64,000 bases of DNA, from positions 124,001 through 188,000 of the forward strand of contig NZ_JAKWJQ010000003.1 in NCBI RefSeq assembly GCF_022761015.1. The letters run 5' to 3'. Below the pieces are notes generated by a model. That model saw nothing but the letters and a program-made list of their open reading frames with translations, made no database searches and was not told the origin of the DNA. A program made the translations under genes and the position numbers. Source of the DNA: Humibacter sp. RRB41 (GTDB lineage: Bacteria; Actinomycetota; Actinomycetes; Actinomycetales; Microbacteriaceae). The number at the start of each line of letters is the position of its first letter. Position 1 is the first letter of the stretch. This document shows, piece after piece, positions 46,668 through 55,387 of this stretch.

Positions 46668-47675
46668 GTGACTCGATTCGGGACGCCCCTCGTCGGCCAG
46701 GCTCGGGATATGAGGCTTCCATCAGATCACTCCGGCTTGCCGTTGGTCGTGTCGGAACAACGCGATCGGGTCGGCGCGTATCCGGCAGTGCGCGGCGCGA
46801 GTCGCCAAGGAGCTCTCGTGCGTCTTCGACGTGGCGTGTACGCAAGCGTCGAGGAATATCGCGGGCTCTCCCGTGAAGACAAATACCTGACTCGGGTGGC
46901 TGGTGCTGCTTCGATTCGCAATGATCCGGTGCTTGCAGGGCTCTCCGCCGCGGTGTGGCTCGGCCTGCCGCTCGTTGGTTCGGTCCCGCAATACGTGTAT
47001 CTGCTGTCACCGGCGAACAACGGGCGCAAACGAAATGGTGTGATCGAACTCCCGCGTCGCGGCCGCGAAACGGTCATCGAGCTCGACGGATTACGCACGA
47101 CGTCCATCGCCGACACTCTCATCGAGGTCTGTAGAACGGTACCGTTCGTCACCGCACTGGCGATGATCGACGCTGCGCTTCTCGTCGATCGGTTCGGTAA
47201 GGAACCTCCACTCGTCTCGTTCGACGAATTGATGGCGGCCCATCAGGAGCGAATGCCGTATCGGGGGTCCGTCCGAGTGCGTGGCGTACTCGTAGCTGCA
47301 ACAACCGCTGCTGAGAGTGCATTCGAAACGCTGAGCCGCGTCACTATCGACGAGCTCGGTTTTCCGGAGCCCGAGCTGCAATTCGAGATCGTGCTCAATG
47401 ACGGCAAGACCGTGTACTCAGACTTCGGCTGGCCGGATTATCGGGCCGTCGGCGAGGCCGACGGGTGGGGAAAGTACATCGACCCGAAGCATCCGTCCTC
47501 GGCCACGCTCGAGGAGCGAGTGCGGGCGGAGAAGCGACGCGACAATGCGATTCGCCGCACCGGCCTGACGCCGGCTCATTGGGAGTGGTCGGACGCCTGG
47601 GATCGCGAACCGCTGCGGCGCATCCTTCTGGATGCAGGCTTGCCCATCGTGCGTCGACCCAGAACGATCCGCTGA
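46668..47675 (+). CDS. AbiEi-like / DUF559-like accessory protein
   Basis: A 335-residue protein (GTG 46668; ATG 46710 is also possible). The N-terminal part resembles the AbiEi antitoxin winged helix: QGALVRLRRGVYASVEEYR, then KYLTRVAGAASI and VLAGLSAAVWLGLPL. The C-terminal part resembles the Vsr/DUF559 nuclease fold: VYSDFGWPDYRAVGEADGWG, with the Asp and Glu-x-Asp positions of a PD-(D/E)XK site. No toxin or second gene accompanies it. Its codon use is less G+C-biased than its neighbours, and two near-identical 67-bp palindromes bracket it. It was probably acquired separately; its role is unknown. Confidence 0.7.
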   Translation: MTRFGTPLVGQARDMRLPSDHSGLPLVVSEQRDRVGAYPAVRGASRQGALVRLRRGVYASVEEYRGLSREDKYLTRVAGAASIRNDPVLAGLSAAVWLGLPLVGSVPQYVYLLSPANNGRKRNGVIELPRRGRETVIELDGLRTTSIADTLIEVCRTVPFVTALAMIDAALLVDRFGKEPPLVSFDELMAAHQERMPYRGSVRVRGVLVAATTAAESAFETLSRVTIDELGFPEPELQFEIVLNDGKTVYSDFGWPDYRAVGEADGWGKYIDPKHPSSATLEERVRAEKRRDNAIRRTGLTPAHWEWSDAWDREPLRRILLDAGLPIVRRPRTIR

Positions 47676-47720
47676 GTCGGCTCTTCGACCCCGAGCGTTC
47701 GATCGTCGGTTCGTGTTCTC

Positions 47721-47744
47721 GCGTCGGCGTCGGCGTCGGCGTCC
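47721..47744 (+). repeat. Four 6-bp tandem repeats (GCGTCG)
   Basis: GCGTCG three times then GCGTCC, just after the AbiEi-like gene. Confidence 0.6.
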
Positions 47745-47754
47745 GCTCGCCCAG

Positions 47755-47821
47755 CAACAGCGCCATTTGCGCTTAACTGCGCCAGCACGAGTGGCGCAGT
47801 TAAGCGCAAATGGCGCTGTTG
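47755..47821. repeat. 67-bp palindrome, copy 2
   Basis: Perfect 30-bp arms starting CAACAGCGCCATTTGCGC around GCACGAG. It lies 30 bases before the accA3 stop on the opposite strand. Confidence 0.9.
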
Positions 47822-47850
47822 CGGGCCCGGGAACCGACGCCGGCGACGGG

Positions 47851-49611
47851 TCAGACGATGTTCAGGAGCAGGTGACCGCTCGAGACGGTCGTGCCGACCT
47901 CGGCGTTGATGCCTGAGACGGTGCCGTCCTTGTGTGCGGTCAGCGGCTGTTCCATCTTCATCGCCTCGAGCACGAGCACGAGATCGCCCTTGACGACCTG
48001 ATCCCCCTCCCCGACGGCGAGCTTCACCACGGTCGCCTGCATCGGTGCCGTGATCGAATCGCCGGTCGCGGTGGAAATCGAGTGAGACGCCGACTTACGC
48101 TTCGGAGCGTGTCCGACGGATGCTTGCCCGCCCGCGATCAGCAACCTCGTCGGCAGGCTGACCTCGACGCGCTTGCCGCCCACCTCGACGATCACGCTGT
48201 GCCGCGACTCCGCATCTGGCTGGTCCTCGGCCTCGCCGCTCCACGGCTCGAGGTCGTTCGAGAACTCCGTCTCGATCCAACGCGTGAAGATACTGAACGG
48301 ATGCCCGTCCGCCGGCGCGAACGCCGAGTCGCGCACGATCGCGCGGTGGAACGGCAAGACGGTCGGCAGGCCGGCGACCTCGAACTCATCGAGGGCACGG
48401 CGTGAGCGCTCGAGAGCCTCCTCGCGGCTGGACCCGGTGACGATGAGCTTGGCGAGCAGAGAGTCGAACGCACCGGAGATCACATCGCCGGACTGCACGC
48501 CCGAGTCGACGCGCACGCCGGGACCGGCCGCCGGCTTGAAGACGTGCACGGGGCCGGGAGCGGGCAGGAAGTTGCGCCCCGGGTCCTCGCCGTTGATGCG
48601 GAATTCGAACGAATGCCCGCGCGGCTCCGGGTCGTCGTAGTCGAGCAGGCCTCCGGAGGCGATGCGGAACTGTTCGCGCACCAGGTCGATCCCGGTGACC
48701 TCCTCCGAGACCGGATGCTCCACCTGCAGTCGCGTGTTCACCTCGAGGAACGAGACGGTTCCGTCCTGTCCGATCAGGAACTCGCAGGTGCCGGCGCCGA
48801 GGTATCCGACCTCCTTGAGGATTGCCTTCGACGACGTGTAGAGCTGGTCGCGCTGGTCGTCCGTGAGGAAGGGCGCAGGCGCCTCCTCGACGAGTTTCTG
48901 GTGGCGACGCTGCAGCGAGCAATCGCGCGTCGACACGACGACGACGTTGCCGTGGGCATCCGCAAGGCACTGCGTCTCGACGTGGCGCGGCTTGTCGAGG
49001 TACTTCTCCACGAAGCACTCGCCCCGACCGAACGCCGCGATCGCCTCGCGAGTCGCCGACTCGAACAGCTCGGCGACCTCGTCCCGTTCGCGAGCGACCT
49101 TGAGGCCGCGCCCGCCGCCCCCGTACGCGGCCTTGATCGCGACCGGCAGACCATGGATGTCGACGAAGTCGAGCACCTCCTGCGCGTTCTCGACAGGATT
49201 GAGCGTTCCCGGCGCGAGCGGAGCGCCGACCTTCTCTGCCACGTGCCGGGCGCTGACCTTGTCGCCGAGGCGCTCGATCGCGTCAGGGCTCGGCCCGATC
49301 CAGATCAGGCCGGCGTCGATGACGGCGCGAGCGAAGTCGGCGTTCTCGGCGAGGAATCCGTACCCGGGGTGCACAGCGTCTGCACCGGAGCGGCGGCACA
49401 CCGAGAGGAGCTTCTCGATGGAGAGGTAGGTGTCGGCGCTGGTGGCGCCGTCGAGTGCGTAGGCCTCGTCGGCGAGGCGTGCGTGCACGGCGTCACGATC
49501 CTGGTCCGCGTACACCGCAACCGAGGAGATCCCGCTGTCACGCGCCGCTCGGATGACGCGTACGGCGATCTCGCCGCGGTTGGCAATCAGGACCTTCGAG
49601 ATGTCTGGCAC
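47851..49611 (-). CDS. accA3: Acyl-CoA carboxylase alpha subunit (biotin carboxylase plus biotin carrier)
   Basis: A 586-residue fusion that carboxylates its own biotin and serves acetyl- and propionyl-CoA carboxylases. The biotin carboxylase domain has [31 protein letters not shown], the ATP-grasp loop [13 protein letters not shown] and [18 protein letters not shown]. The C-terminal carrier domain ends with the biotinylation motif EAMKMEQ. I prefer GTG 49611: the TTG at 49620 overlaps the last base of a TAGGCT -10 element. Partners AccD5 and AccE are at 55-57 kb and BirA at 59 kb. Confidence 0.95.
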   Translation of the reverse strand: MPDISKVLIANRGEIAVRVIRAARDSGISSVAVYADQDRDAVHARLADEAYALDGATSADTYLSIEKLLSVCRRSGADAVHPGYGFLAENADFARAVIDAGLIWIGPSPDAIERLGDKVSARHVAEKVGAPLAPGTLNPVENAQEVLDFVDIHGLPVAIKAAYGGGGRGLKVARERDEVAELFESATREAIAAFGRGECFVEKYLDKPRHVETQCLADAHGNVVVVSTRDCSLQRRHQKLVEEAPAPFLTDDQRDQLYTSSKAILKEVGYLGAGTCEFLIGQDGTVSFLEVNTRLQVEHPVSEEVTGIDLVREQFRIASGGLLDYDDPEPRGHSFEFRINGEDPGRNFLPAPGPVHVFKPAAGPGVRVDSGVQSGDVISGAFDSLLAKLIVTGSSREEALERSRRALDEFEVAGLPTVLPFHRAIVRDSAFAPADGHPFSIFTRWIETEFSNDLEPWSGEAEDQPDAESRHSVIVEVGGKRVEVSLPTRLLIAGGQASVGHAPKRKSASHSISTATGDSITAPMQATVVKLAVGEGDQVVKGDLVLVLEAMKMEQPLTAHKDGTVSGINAEVGTTVSSGHLLLNIV

Positions 49612-49619
49612 AGTCTTCA

Positions 49620-49625
49620 AGCCTA
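49620..49625 (-). promoter_or_regulatory. -10 element of accA3
   Basis: Minus-strand TAGGCT ends 8 nt before GTG 49611. Confidence 0.4.
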
Positions 49626-49741
49626 TTGAGGTGTGTATGCCCCGCTTTGAATGGTGGACACAAACCTGACCCCAAGGCCTTTCGGATGCCTACAACACCC
49701 GCCCTCTCCGCCTCCCTCGCCGGTCGAGCAGCACGCGCGTC

Positions 49742-50377
49742 TCACCCCCAAAGCTCCGTCCATTCGTACCCCAGCCGCTTGACCAGCGAGCGCAGCGTTG
49801 ACAGAGACATCCCGACGACGGTGCTCGGATCGCCGTCGACTCTCGCGATGAACGGGCCGCCGAGGCTGTCGATGGTGAAGGCTCCCGCGACCTCGAGCGG
49901 CTCTCCGGTCGCGATGTACGCGTCGATCTCGCCATCCTCGATGTCGTCCGCGAACGTGACGGATGCCTCGGCCACCGCACCCGTAGCCGCTCGCGCCCGC
50001 CCACCGGTGTGATCGATCAGCCAATGTCCGGAGTGCAGCACCCCGGTGCGCCCGCGCTGCGCGTGCCACCGCTCCCTGGCGACGGATGCCTCGTGCGGCT
50101 TCCCGTGGATCACACCGTCGATGTCGAACGCGGAGTCCCCGCCGAGAATGAGCCCGTCGATCGGCTCCCCTCCGACGCTCCTGCCAACGACCGCCTCCGC
50201 CTTGGCCCTGGCGAGCAGCTGCACCATCGGCGCCGCGGCGAGCGGACCCTGCTGCGCCTCGGCCGCCGCAACGGTCGCCGGTTCGTCGACTCCTGGGGAG
50301 ATCGTCAGGGGCTCGACGCCGGCCGAACGCAGCAGAGCGAGTCGAGCGGGCGACGTGGATGCGAGGTAGAGACGCAT
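49742..50377 (-). CDS. maf: Maf-family nucleotide pyrophosphatase
   Basis: A 211-residue house-cleaning pyrophosphatase acting on non-canonical dNTP/NTPs. The opening LYLASTSPARLALLRSAGV carries the SxxR motif; LILGGDSAFDIDG and GKPHEASVARE follow, and the basic AGAFTIDSLGGPFIARVDG segment completes the site. ATG 50377 follows GAGAAT by 6 nt. Its position between accA3 and accD5 is the usual Actinobacterial order. Confidence 0.93.
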   Translation of the reverse strand: MRLYLASTSPARLALLRSAGVEPLTISPGVDEPATVAAAEAQQGPLAAAPMVQLLARAKAEAVVGRSVGGEPIDGLILGGDSAFDIDGVIHGKPHEASVARERWHAQRGRTGVLHSGHWLIDHTGGRARAATGAVAEASVTFADDIEDGEIDAYIATGEPLEVAGAFTIDSLGGPFIARVDGDPSTVVGMSLSTLRSLVKRLGYEWTELWG

Positions 50378-50448
50378 TCGCCCATTCTCGCCGACGCAGG
50401 CAGTCGGCGAGGCGAGGCTTCATGCGGAGCCGGCCCAGCGGTGTGTGC

Positions 50449-50454
50449 GACGAT
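50449..50454 (+). promoter_or_regulatory. -10-like element
   Basis: GACGAT ends 6 nt before ATG 50461, the same spacing as GACAAT before lpdA. Confidence 0.3.
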
Positions 50455-50460
50455 TTCAGG

Positions 50461-51780
50461 ATGCCTCGCCCCGACCGCCGCCGCACGTCCCGCCGGCCCG
50501 CCGCCCGCCCGAGCAACCGCTCTGCGCAGCCGCCGACGGAGCCGGTCGATCTCGAACTCGAGGTCACAGGCGTTGCGCACGGCGGGGTCTTCGTCGCCAG
50601 GCACGAAGGCCGGGTGGTGTTCGTCAGCGACACGTTGCCGGGTGAGCGGGTGGTCGCCCGCGTCTCCGACACCCGCCACGACAGGTTCTGGCGCGCGGAG
50701 ACGGTGCGGGTGCTGCAGGCATCCGAGCATCGTCGCGAACACGTCTGGAGTGCTGCTTCCATCGAGCACAGCCCCGATGAGCGCCCAGGTGGCGCCGAGT
50801 TCGGCCACATCGAGCTGGCGCACCAGCGCGAGCTCAAACGCCAGGTCATCGCCGACGCGCTCTCGCGCATGGCCGGTGTCGACGAGGCGCCGCAGGTGGA
50901 GGCGATCGCCGGTGACGACGAGCGTGACGGCACCCGCTGGCGCACCCGCGTGCGGTTGCAGATCGATGACGAGGGAACGGTCGGACCGTTCGCGTTCAGG
51001 TCGCACCACGTCATCCCTGTCGAAAAGCTGCCCCTTGCGACAGAAGCCGTCGAGCGTGCCGCGCCGCTGGGCGAACCGAGGAGCAGCGCCGGGTCCATCG
51101 ACGTCACGGTCACGAGCGAAGGCTTCGTCTCCGTCGTGCGCCGTGACGCATCCCGCACTCCGACGCACCGGCCGCAGCAGATCCATGAGCGCGTCGGCGA
51201 CCGGCGGTTCGCGCTCTCGGCGACCGGATTCTGGCAGGTGCACCGGCTCGCGCCGCGGGTGCTGACCGAGGCGGTGCAGGATGCCGTCGACCCCGCCATC
51301 TTCGACCCGCGTGCCTTCAACCTCGACCTCTACGGAGGCGTCGGTCTGCTCGCGGCGGCCATCGGCGACCGCTTCGGCCCGGCCACGCGCATCACGAGTG
51401 TCGAGTCCGACGAGGACACCACGGATCACGCGGCTGCGAACCTTGCGGACTGGCTCGGCGCGCAGACCGTCACGGCGAAGGTCGAGCACTACCTGCGCGA
51501 TCTGACGACCCGCTCCACCGAGGGCGAGCGCTCGCGTCTGCGCGACGCGACAGTGGTGCTCGATCCGCCCCGCAGCGGGGCGGGTCGCGAAGCCGTCGAC
51601 CTCATCGCCGGGCTCGCCCCAGCGCAACTGGTGTACGTGGCCTGCGACCCTGTGGCGTTCGCACGCGATCTGCGCTGGTTCCTCGACCGCGGCTACGCGC
51701 TGCGCAAGGCGCGAGCCTTCGACCTCTTTCCCAACACCCACCACGTCGAATTGGTCGCGTCGCTGGTACGGGTCGACTGA
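50461..51780 (+). CDS. TrmA/RumA-type RNA (uracil-C5) methyltransferase
   Basis: A 439-residue SAM-dependent methyltransferase. A basic N-terminus of about 30 residues precedes a TRAM-like OB fold (LELEVTGVAHGGVFVARHEG). The SAM loop is NLDLYGGVGLLAAAI, followed by VVLDPPRSGAG and the catalytic cysteine in VYVACDPVAFARDL. The usual iron-sulfur cysteine cluster of RumA is not visible. The target, 23S rRNA or tRNA uracil, cannot be decided. An upstream in-frame extension is antisense to maf. Confidence 0.9.
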   Translation: MPRPDRRRTSRRPAARPSNRSAQPPTEPVDLELEVTGVAHGGVFVARHEGRVVFVSDTLPGERVVARVSDTRHDRFWRAETVRVLQASEHRREHVWSAASIEHSPDERPGGAEFGHIELAHQRELKRQVIADALSRMAGVDEAPQVEAIAGDDERDGTRWRTRVRLQIDDEGTVGPFAFRSHHVIPVEKLPLATEAVERAAPLGEPRSSAGSIDVTVTSEGFVSVVRRDASRTPTHRPQQIHERVGDRRFALSATGFWQVHRLAPRVLTEAVQDAVDPAIFDPRAFNLDLYGGVGLLAAAIGDRFGPATRITSVESDEDTTDHAAANLADWLGAQTVTAKVEHYLRDLTTRSTEGERSRLRDATVVLDPPRSGAGREAVDLIAGLAPAQLVYVACDPVAFARDLRWFLDRGYALRKARAFDLFPNTHHVELVASLVRVD

Positions 51781-51833
51781 CTGCGGTACGCCTGGCGCCG
51801 ACGGGTGCACCGATGAGGCCACGGGCGTACGAA

Positions 51834-51839
51834 TAAGCT
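51834..51839 (+). promoter_or_regulatory. -10 element, leaderless type
   Basis: TAAGCT ends 6 nt before ATG 51846. Confidence 0.45.
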
Positions 51840-51845
51840 GAGTCC

Positions 51846-52523
51846 ATGGTGCGGGTGGGGATCGTCGACGACCACGAGTCCGTACGTCTCGGGCTTCAGG
51901 CCGCTTGTCGCGACGCCGGCTACGAGGTCGTCGCCAGCGGAGCGACGGTGGATGCCGTTCTCGATGCGCTGCCCGACGCCGGATGCGACGTGGTCGTGCT
52001 CGACCTCTCCCTCGGCGACAGCTCCAGCATCACCGAGAACGTGAAGCAGGTGCAGGCGACCGGCGCAGGGGTGCTCGTGCACAGCATCGCCGACCAAGTG
52101 GCCAGCGTGCGTGAGGCGCTCGCCGCGGGTGCTGCAGGCGTCATCCCCAAGTCGGCGCCGACGACGACGCTGATCGCCGCCATCAAGTCCGTTGCGGCAG
52201 GGGAGGTGCTCAACAACCTCGAATGGGCGAGTGCCATCGACGCGGACAGCGAGTTCGCGAAGGCGCAGCTCGGCCGACGCGAGCGTGACGTGTTGCACCT
52301 GTATGCATCCGGACTTCCGTTGAAGGCGGTCGCCGAGCAGCTCGGGGTCGCGCACTCCACGGCGCGCGAGTACCTCGACCGCGTTCGCACGAAGTACGTG
52401 GAAGTCGGAAGGCCGGCTCCCACGAAGGTCGACCTGCTGCGCCGAGCGGTCGAAGACGGCATCCTGCCGGGGCTCGCCCCCGACGGCCCTGGTGCTTCTG
52501 GCACGGCGAATGGCCGGCGCTGA
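51846..52523 (+). CDS. NarL/FixJ-type response regulator
   Basis: A 225-residue two-component regulator. The receiver domain (1-120) has the acidic pair VDDHES and phospho-acceptor Asp in VVVLDLSLGD, and the switch lysine in GVIPKSAPT. The LuxR-type HTH follows (GRRERDVLHLYASGLPLKAV, HSTAREYLDRV). It is the first of three overlapping genes, with the kinase and a membrane sensor-like protein. Confidence 0.92.
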   Translation: MVRVGIVDDHESVRLGLQAACRDAGYEVVASGATVDAVLDALPDAGCDVVVLDLSLGDSSSITENVKQVQATGAGVLVHSIADQVASVREALAAGAAGVIPKSAPTTTLIAAIKSVAAGEVLNNLEWASAIDADSEFAKAQLGRRERDVLHLYASGLPLKAVAEQLGVAHSTAREYLDRVRTKYVEVGRPAPTKVDLLRRAVEDGILPGLAPDGPGASGTANGRR

Positions 52524-53754
52524 CCTGAGCACTGCCCCGGTCATCCCGGCGGCGGCGAACGCGAATCTTCTGACCAGGGCGCGGCTCGAACGTCTTGCCG
52601 CGCGTGCCATCGCCGGATTCAGCTGGGTGTTCGGACTGCAGGTCATCCCGGTCATCGTCGTGCAGTCGCACCATCTGAACCTGGTGTACACGGCTTTGGT
52701 CGCCGCTGTGCTCTTTGCGTCCCTGGCATGGCTCGGGGTCGCGTCGCTGGTCGGCCGTACGGTGCACGCTGCCGCCATCGTGTTCTGCATCGCCTATATC
52801 GGCGCGCTCGTCTTCTGGGAGTGCGGAATCACGGATGCCGGCTACTTCGAAGGCATGCGCCCGTGGCTCTGGTATCTGCTGACGGTTGCGACGGCGTGTG
52901 CGGCGCTGGCGCTGCCGTTCGTCTGGGCGGCCGTGTACACCGTGATCGCCCCCGTACTGTACGGAGTCGTTCTGATCGTCACGGGCGGCGGGATCGACGC
53001 GCTGCAGACCGCGGTGCTGGATGCCCTCTACGCGATGATCTTCGCCTCCCTCCTGCTGGCCATCATGACGATGCTGCGTCAGGCGGCCAGCCAGGTGGAC
53101 GATCGACAGGCGGCCGCGCTGGAGCGCTATGAGATCGCCGTGCGTGCGCACGCGCTCGAAGCCGAGCGCGTCGAGGTGGATGCGATCGTGCACGACAGCG
53201 TGCTGACCACGTTGCTGTCCGCAGCCAGCGCCCAGACGGTCGAAGGTATGCGCATCGCTGCGTCCATGGCGCAGGATGCCCTTGGCCACCTCGACACGTC
53301 TGCCCCCCTCGCCCAGCCGGGTCGCGCCCTCGACGCCATTCCGATGAGCAGGCTGCGCGATCGCATCATCTCCGCGGCCAGGTCGTTCACGGTGCCGTTC
53401 TCGATCGTGCCGAGAGTGCCAGGCGACGCGCTCATCCCGGTGAGCGTGGCGGAGGCGCTGTATTCGGCGACGGTGCAGGCCATGGTGAACAGCGCCCAGC
53501 ACGCCGGCGGCGTTCTGGTGCGGCGCAGCCTCGCGATCGAGGCCGCCGACGGCGGTGTGCGCATCGTCGTGACGGATGACGGCCGCGGTTTCGACATCAG
53601 CCGCATACCTCCGGAGCGGCTCGGGCTGGAGGTGTCGATCCGCGAGCGGGTGGCACTCGCGGGCGGCGAAGCATCCATCGATTCGGTTCCGGGTCGTGGC
53701 ACGACGGTCGAGCTGTGCTGGACCCCCGATCCCGACGAGGTGACGCAATCGTGA
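52492..53754 (+). CDS. Sensor histidine kinase, NarX/DesK class
   Basis: A 420-residue membrane kinase with five or six N-terminal helices (about 45-195), a coiled linker and the HisKA_3-type histidine at about His234 (DAIVHDSVLTTL). The ATPase domain shows the N-box AMVNSAQHAGG, DDGRGFD and GGEASIDSVPGRGTTVEL. Either GTG 52492 or ATG 52510 may be the start; both overlap the regulator gene. The stop overlaps the next gene by 4 nt (GTGA). The signal is unknown. Confidence 0.9.
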   Translation: MLLARRMAGADLSTAPVIPAAANANLLTRARLERLAARAIAGFSWVFGLQVIPVIVVQSHHLNLVYTALVAAVLFASLAWLGVASLVGRTVHAAAIVFCIAYIGALVFWECGITDAGYFEGMRPWLWYLLTVATACAALALPFVWAAVYTVIAPVLYGVVLIVTGGGIDALQTAVLDALYAMIFASLLLAIMTMLRQAASQVDDRQAAALERYEIAVRAHALEAERVEVDAIVHDSVLTTLLSAASAQTVEGMRIAASMAQDALGHLDTSAPLAQPGRALDAIPMSRLRDRIISAARSFTVPFSIVPRVPGDALIPVSVAEALYSATVQAMVNSAQHAGGVLVRRSLAIEAADGGVRIVVTDDGRGFDISRIPPERLGLEVSIRERVALAGGEASIDSVPGRGTTVELCWTPDPDEVTQS

Positions 53755-54812
53755 TCACCGTCTCTCGCGGCGTGCTGGTGACGCTCACCGCCCTGTTCTC
53801 CGCGTACCACATCGTGCTCGGCATCACGTCGATGGCCGCGTACCGGCACCCCGCTCCGGCGATCGTGGCCATCGGACTGTATGCTGCGGCGACTGTGTTC
53901 TCGCTCCTCCGCACGAGCAACATCGTGATGGCGGTCTGGATCGCGGCGTTCGATCTCGCCGTGTCGGTCGCACTCCCGCTGCTGATCGCCAGCCAGCTCG
54001 ACCCCTCGCGGGAGAACGGCTACGCCACCTGGTACGTGGCAGCGGTCGGCACCCTGATGACCATCGCGATGGTGCGTCGGCGGAGTGTCTTCGCCTGGGC
54101 CGGTATCGCCTTCCTCATCGTGCACACCGTCGTGATCGCCGGCGTCGTCGCGCTCGGTTCCTACGGCGTGATCGGCAGCGTGGTGTGGGTCGCGGCCGCT
54201 GCTGTCGTCACCAGGGCACTGGGTGCGATGACGAGGGATGCCTCCCGTTTCGCTCGCGCGGAACGCCAGGTGGTCGAGTGGCACGCCGAGCAGGAGGCGC
54301 ACGTGATCGAACGTCAGCGACGGCTCGACGAGACCTATCAGCGCGCTGCACCGTTGCTCATCCGTATCGCGCAGAGCGGCGGGATGCTCACCGAGAACGA
54401 ACGCGCGGAATGCCTGCTGCTCGAAGCAGGCATGCGCGACGAGATTCGCGGTCGTGCCCTTCTCGATGACACGGTGCGCCAGTTCATCCTCGAAGCACGG
54501 CGCAGGGGAGCGAACGTCGTCCTGCTCGACGACGGTGGTCTGGACGAACTCGACGCCGACGATCTCGCCCGCATCCATGCGAAGCTCGCGGAGGCGATCG
54601 ATCACTCGCATGCCGACAAGTTCGTCGTGCGCACCGTGGAGAGCGGCTCGCCCGTCGCCGTGACGGTCGTCGGGCTCATGTCGGGCAGGCGCGTTGCCGT
54701 ATCGACGGGGGACGCCGTCGGACCTCGGGATGCCGTCGACGCGGCCGCCGCTGAGTCCGAGGGCGCCGACGACGAGGTTGAGCTCTGGCTGGAGATCCCG
54801 CGACACGAGTGA
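53751..54812 (+). CDS. Membrane sensor-like protein, third member of the two-component operon
   Basis: A 353-residue protein with about six N-terminal helices, like a sensor kinase input domain. A coiled segment (about 165-205, RFARAERQVVEWHAEQEAH) follows, then a cytoplasmic domain (EAGMRDEIRGRALLDDTVRQ, VVLLDDGGLDEL). There is no phospho-accepting histidine, N-box or G-box in the right place, so it looks like a degenerate kinase. GTG 53751 overlaps the kinase stop. It may modulate the kinase or share its signal; this is inference. Confidence 0.7.
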   Translation: MITVSRGVLVTLTALFSAYHIVLGITSMAAYRHPAPAIVAIGLYAAATVFSLLRTSNIVMAVWIAAFDLAVSVALPLLIASQLDPSRENGYATWYVAAVGTLMTIAMVRRRSVFAWAGIAFLIVHTVVIAGVVALGSYGVIGSVVWVAAAAVVTRALGAMTRDASRFARAERQVVEWHAEQEAHVIERQRRLDETYQRAAPLLIRIAQSGGMLTENERAECLLLEAGMRDEIRGRALLDDTVRQFILEARRRGANVVLLDDGGLDELDADDLARIHAKLAEAIDHSHADKFVVRTVESGSPVAVTVVGLMSGRRVAVSTGDAVGPRDAVDAAAAESEGADDEVELWLEIPRHE

Positions 54813-54824
54813 GCAGCGCGCTCC

Positions 54825-54840
54825 GCTACTCGACCAGCGA
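54825..54840. repeat. Half copy of the CTACTCGACCAGCG repeat
   Basis: GCTACTCGACCAGCGA lies 13 bases after the stop of the sensor-like gene. Confidence 0.6.
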
Positions 54841-54855
54841 GAAGCGCAAATGCAT

Positions 54856-54932
54856 CGAGGGCCGCCGGTCAATGACCGGCGGCCCTCGGAAGCCCCGAGT
54901 CGGGGCGATAACCCGAATATCGCCCCGACTCG
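54856..54932. terminator. Two adjacent perfect hairpins between convergent genes
   Basis: First: CGAGGGCCGCCGGTCA, one base, and its exact complement (54856-54888). Second: CGAGTCGGGGCGATA, 7-base loop, exact complement (54896-54932). No U tract on either side. Position between convergent operons suggests bidirectional termination. Confidence 0.65.
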
Positions 54933-55119
54933 CCCCCAAAACACTCGCCCGCTTACCCTAGTCGGCGAATGAATGGCGGTGAATCTCAGAAGAGAGACAC
55001 CTAGCAATCTCTATGATGGCCGTGCTTTCGCAAGGGGGAAAGTCGTCATTTAGGGGGACAACCGGGGGACAATACCGTGCCAAGTGTCCACCGCGGTGCG
55101 TTGCCGGGCGCGAGGCGAG

Positions 55120-55356
55120 TCAGCCGAAGCTGCGCCATGCGCCGGGGCCGTGGTGCAACGGCGTGCGCAGATTGCGCTGGCCGCGTTGCCAGGCGGACTG
55201 GCCGGCATCCGTTTGCGGGTCGTCGTGGGCGGTCTGCTCGTGCACGGCTGCCGTGAGCACCGCCGTGACTGCTGCGATCTCGGTCTCGGAGAGGCCGCTC
55301 GTCGTGATGATGAGCTGCGAGGCATCCAACTCGGGTTGTGTGCTGTGCCTGGCCAT
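55120..55356 (-). CDS. accE: Acyl-CoA carboxylase epsilon subunit
   Basis: A 78-residue small subunit found only in Actinobacterial acyl-CoA carboxylases. The conserved helix reads LSETEIAAVTAVLTAAVHE and the C-terminus WQRGQRNLRTPLHHGPGAWR matches the AccE end, which docks on AccA/AccD. It lies 31 bases after accD5 on the same strand. Confidence 0.9.
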   Translation of the reverse strand: MARHSTQPELDASQLIITTSGLSETEIAAVTAVLTAAVHEQTAHDDPQTDAGQSAWQRGQRNLRTPLHHGPGAWRSFG

Positions 55357-55387
55357 CAGGCTGCGCTCCCAGAAGACGTGCTCGGGC

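Larger units (their letters stand above)
54813..55119. other. Convergent intergenic region with repeat and two palindromes
   Basis: Holds a half copy of the CTACTCGACCAGCGA repeat (54826-54840) and twin palindromes (54856-54932), then about 150 lower-G+C bases. That last part has two GGGGGACAA copies 11 bp apart (about 55035-55065) and an 11-codon ATG-TAG frame near 54970. I cannot support a gene here. Confidence 0.5.

Noticed and set aside
46525-47821. Classical AbiE toxin-antitoxin operon
   Set aside because: No AbiEii nucleotidyltransferase toxin is encoded beside the AbiEi-like gene.
49621-49741. Insertion-sequence end near GGTGGACACAAACC
   Set aside because: No matching inverted end, no transposase fragment and no duplication; too short to support.
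54960-55080. Small ORFs and GGGGGACAA direct repeats as a short gene or phage attachment site
   Set aside because: The 11-codon frame has no supporting evidence and no integrase or tRNA is near.
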